From contig JAIRZG010000118.1 of the NCBI GenBank assembly GCA_031267345.1, forward strand, positions 1 through 5,522: a DNA stretch of 5,522 nucleotides. The letters are read 5' to 3'. The position numbers were made by a program, and so were the translations under genes. This document shows, in pieces, positions 5,310 through 5,522 of this stretch. Numbering within the stretch: position 1 is the stretch's first letter; every line of letters begins with the position of its first letter. This DNA is from Zoogloeaceae bacterium. Lineage in GTDB: Bacteria; Pseudomonadota; Gammaproteobacteria; Burkholderiales; Rhodocyclaceae. The notes under the pieces are model-generated. The model saw only the letters and a list, made by a program, of their open reading frames with translations. It was not told the DNA's origin and ran no database searches.

Positions 5310-5522
5310 ATGGGCGCTGATGCAGTTGTCCGGGCGCGCATCCCGGCAGATATAAAAAAACGAGCTATGTCCACGCTTAACGGCATGGGTTTGAACGCCT
5401 CCGACCTTATCCGCCTGGTTTTCCTTCGCGTAGCAGAAGAAGGCCATTTGCCGTTCGCGGTTGAGGTTCCGAACCGCAGTACGCGAAAAGCAATGGAAGA
5501 ACTCAAGGCAGGCAAGGGCAAG
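5310..5522 (+). CDS. RelB/DinJ-family type II antitoxin, C-terminus beyond the window
   Basis: Seventy-one codons are open to the right edge. The N-terminus, AVVRARIPADIKKRA (5-19), is the beta strand and first helix of a ribbon-helix-helix fold, followed by LNGMGLNASDLIRLVF (23-38), the second helix with the family's GMGL-x-x-SDL signature. HLPFAVEVPN (46-55) matches the LPF-x-x-x-x-PN segment of E. coli DinJ. The remaining C-terminal part, basic and charged here, should wrap around the toxin. The protein neutralises its partner (YafQ/RelE-type mRNA interferase, expected just downstream) and represses the operon. Typical antitoxins are 80-100 residues, so only a short part is missing. GC is about 55% over 5321-5520 (counted), below ubiV, and the promoter region is far lower, suggesting acquisition. 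I give no symbol because the toxin is not visible. Confidence 0.88.
   Translation, partial: MGADAVVRARIPADIKKRAMSTLNGMGLNASDLIRLVFLRVAEEGHLPFAVEVPNRSTRKAMEELKAGKGK

Noticed and set aside
5294..5521. Minus-strand 75-codon frame at the right edge
   Set aside because: It is antisense to the RelB/DinJ-family antitoxin, which has a promoter, SD and family motifs on the plus strand.
1..5522. tRNA, rRNA, CRISPR array or insertion sequence
   Set aside because: I saw no cloverleaf-like segment, no regularly spaced repeats and no transposase motifs with terminal repeats.

Overview
The window reads as ordinary chromosomal DNA of a high-GC proteobacterium that makes ubiquinone. A 60-base sample I counted in ubiV (4201-4260) is 60% GC. 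UbiU/UbiV, RmuC, a lipobox-bearing NlpC/P60 lipoprotein and SD-type ribosome binding sites all fit a beta- or gammaproteobacterium able to grow without oxygen. I cannot name the genus from sequence alone.

Layout. (1) Minus strand, running off the left edge: a VanZ-family membrane protein starting at 883. (2) A 129-bp divergent intergenic region with a possible hairpin. (3) Plus strand, probable two-gene operon: an NlpC/P60 lipoprotein (1013-1558), then rmuC (1565-2926) only 6 nt later. (4) A 157-bp intergenic region holding a 9-bp inverted repeat, a tandem CTGATCC heptamer and a likely -10 box. (5) Plus strand, ubiU (3084-4130) and ubiV (4174-5091), the iron-sulfur pair for oxygen-independent ubiquinone hydroxylation. 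All eight cysteine ligands expected from the E. coli proteins are present with family spacing. (6) A possible 40-codon ORF whose ATG overlaps the ubiV stop (ATGA), ending in a hairpin. (7) An abrupt AT-rich stretch (35% GC over 5221-5300, counted) with a clear sigma70-type promoter and two operator-like imperfect palindromes 11 bp apart. (8) The start of a RelB/DinJ-family antitoxin gene cut by the right edge; its toxin should lie just outside.

How the genes work together. UbiU and UbiV form one heterodimeric enzyme system that, with the accessory protein UbiT (not in this window), replaces the O2-dependent hydroxylases of ubiquinone synthesis. The NlpC/P60 lipoprotein is a probable envelope peptidoglycan hydrolase and RmuC a DNA-maintenance protein, so their pairing looks like shared transcription rather than shared chemistry. 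The toxin-antitoxin start is probably an acquired accessory module placed behind the ubiUV operon. I see no wholly new system. The most useful leads are the autoregulatory layout of the antitoxin promoter, the small ORF coupled to ubiV, and the short insertion between cluster ligands in UbiU.
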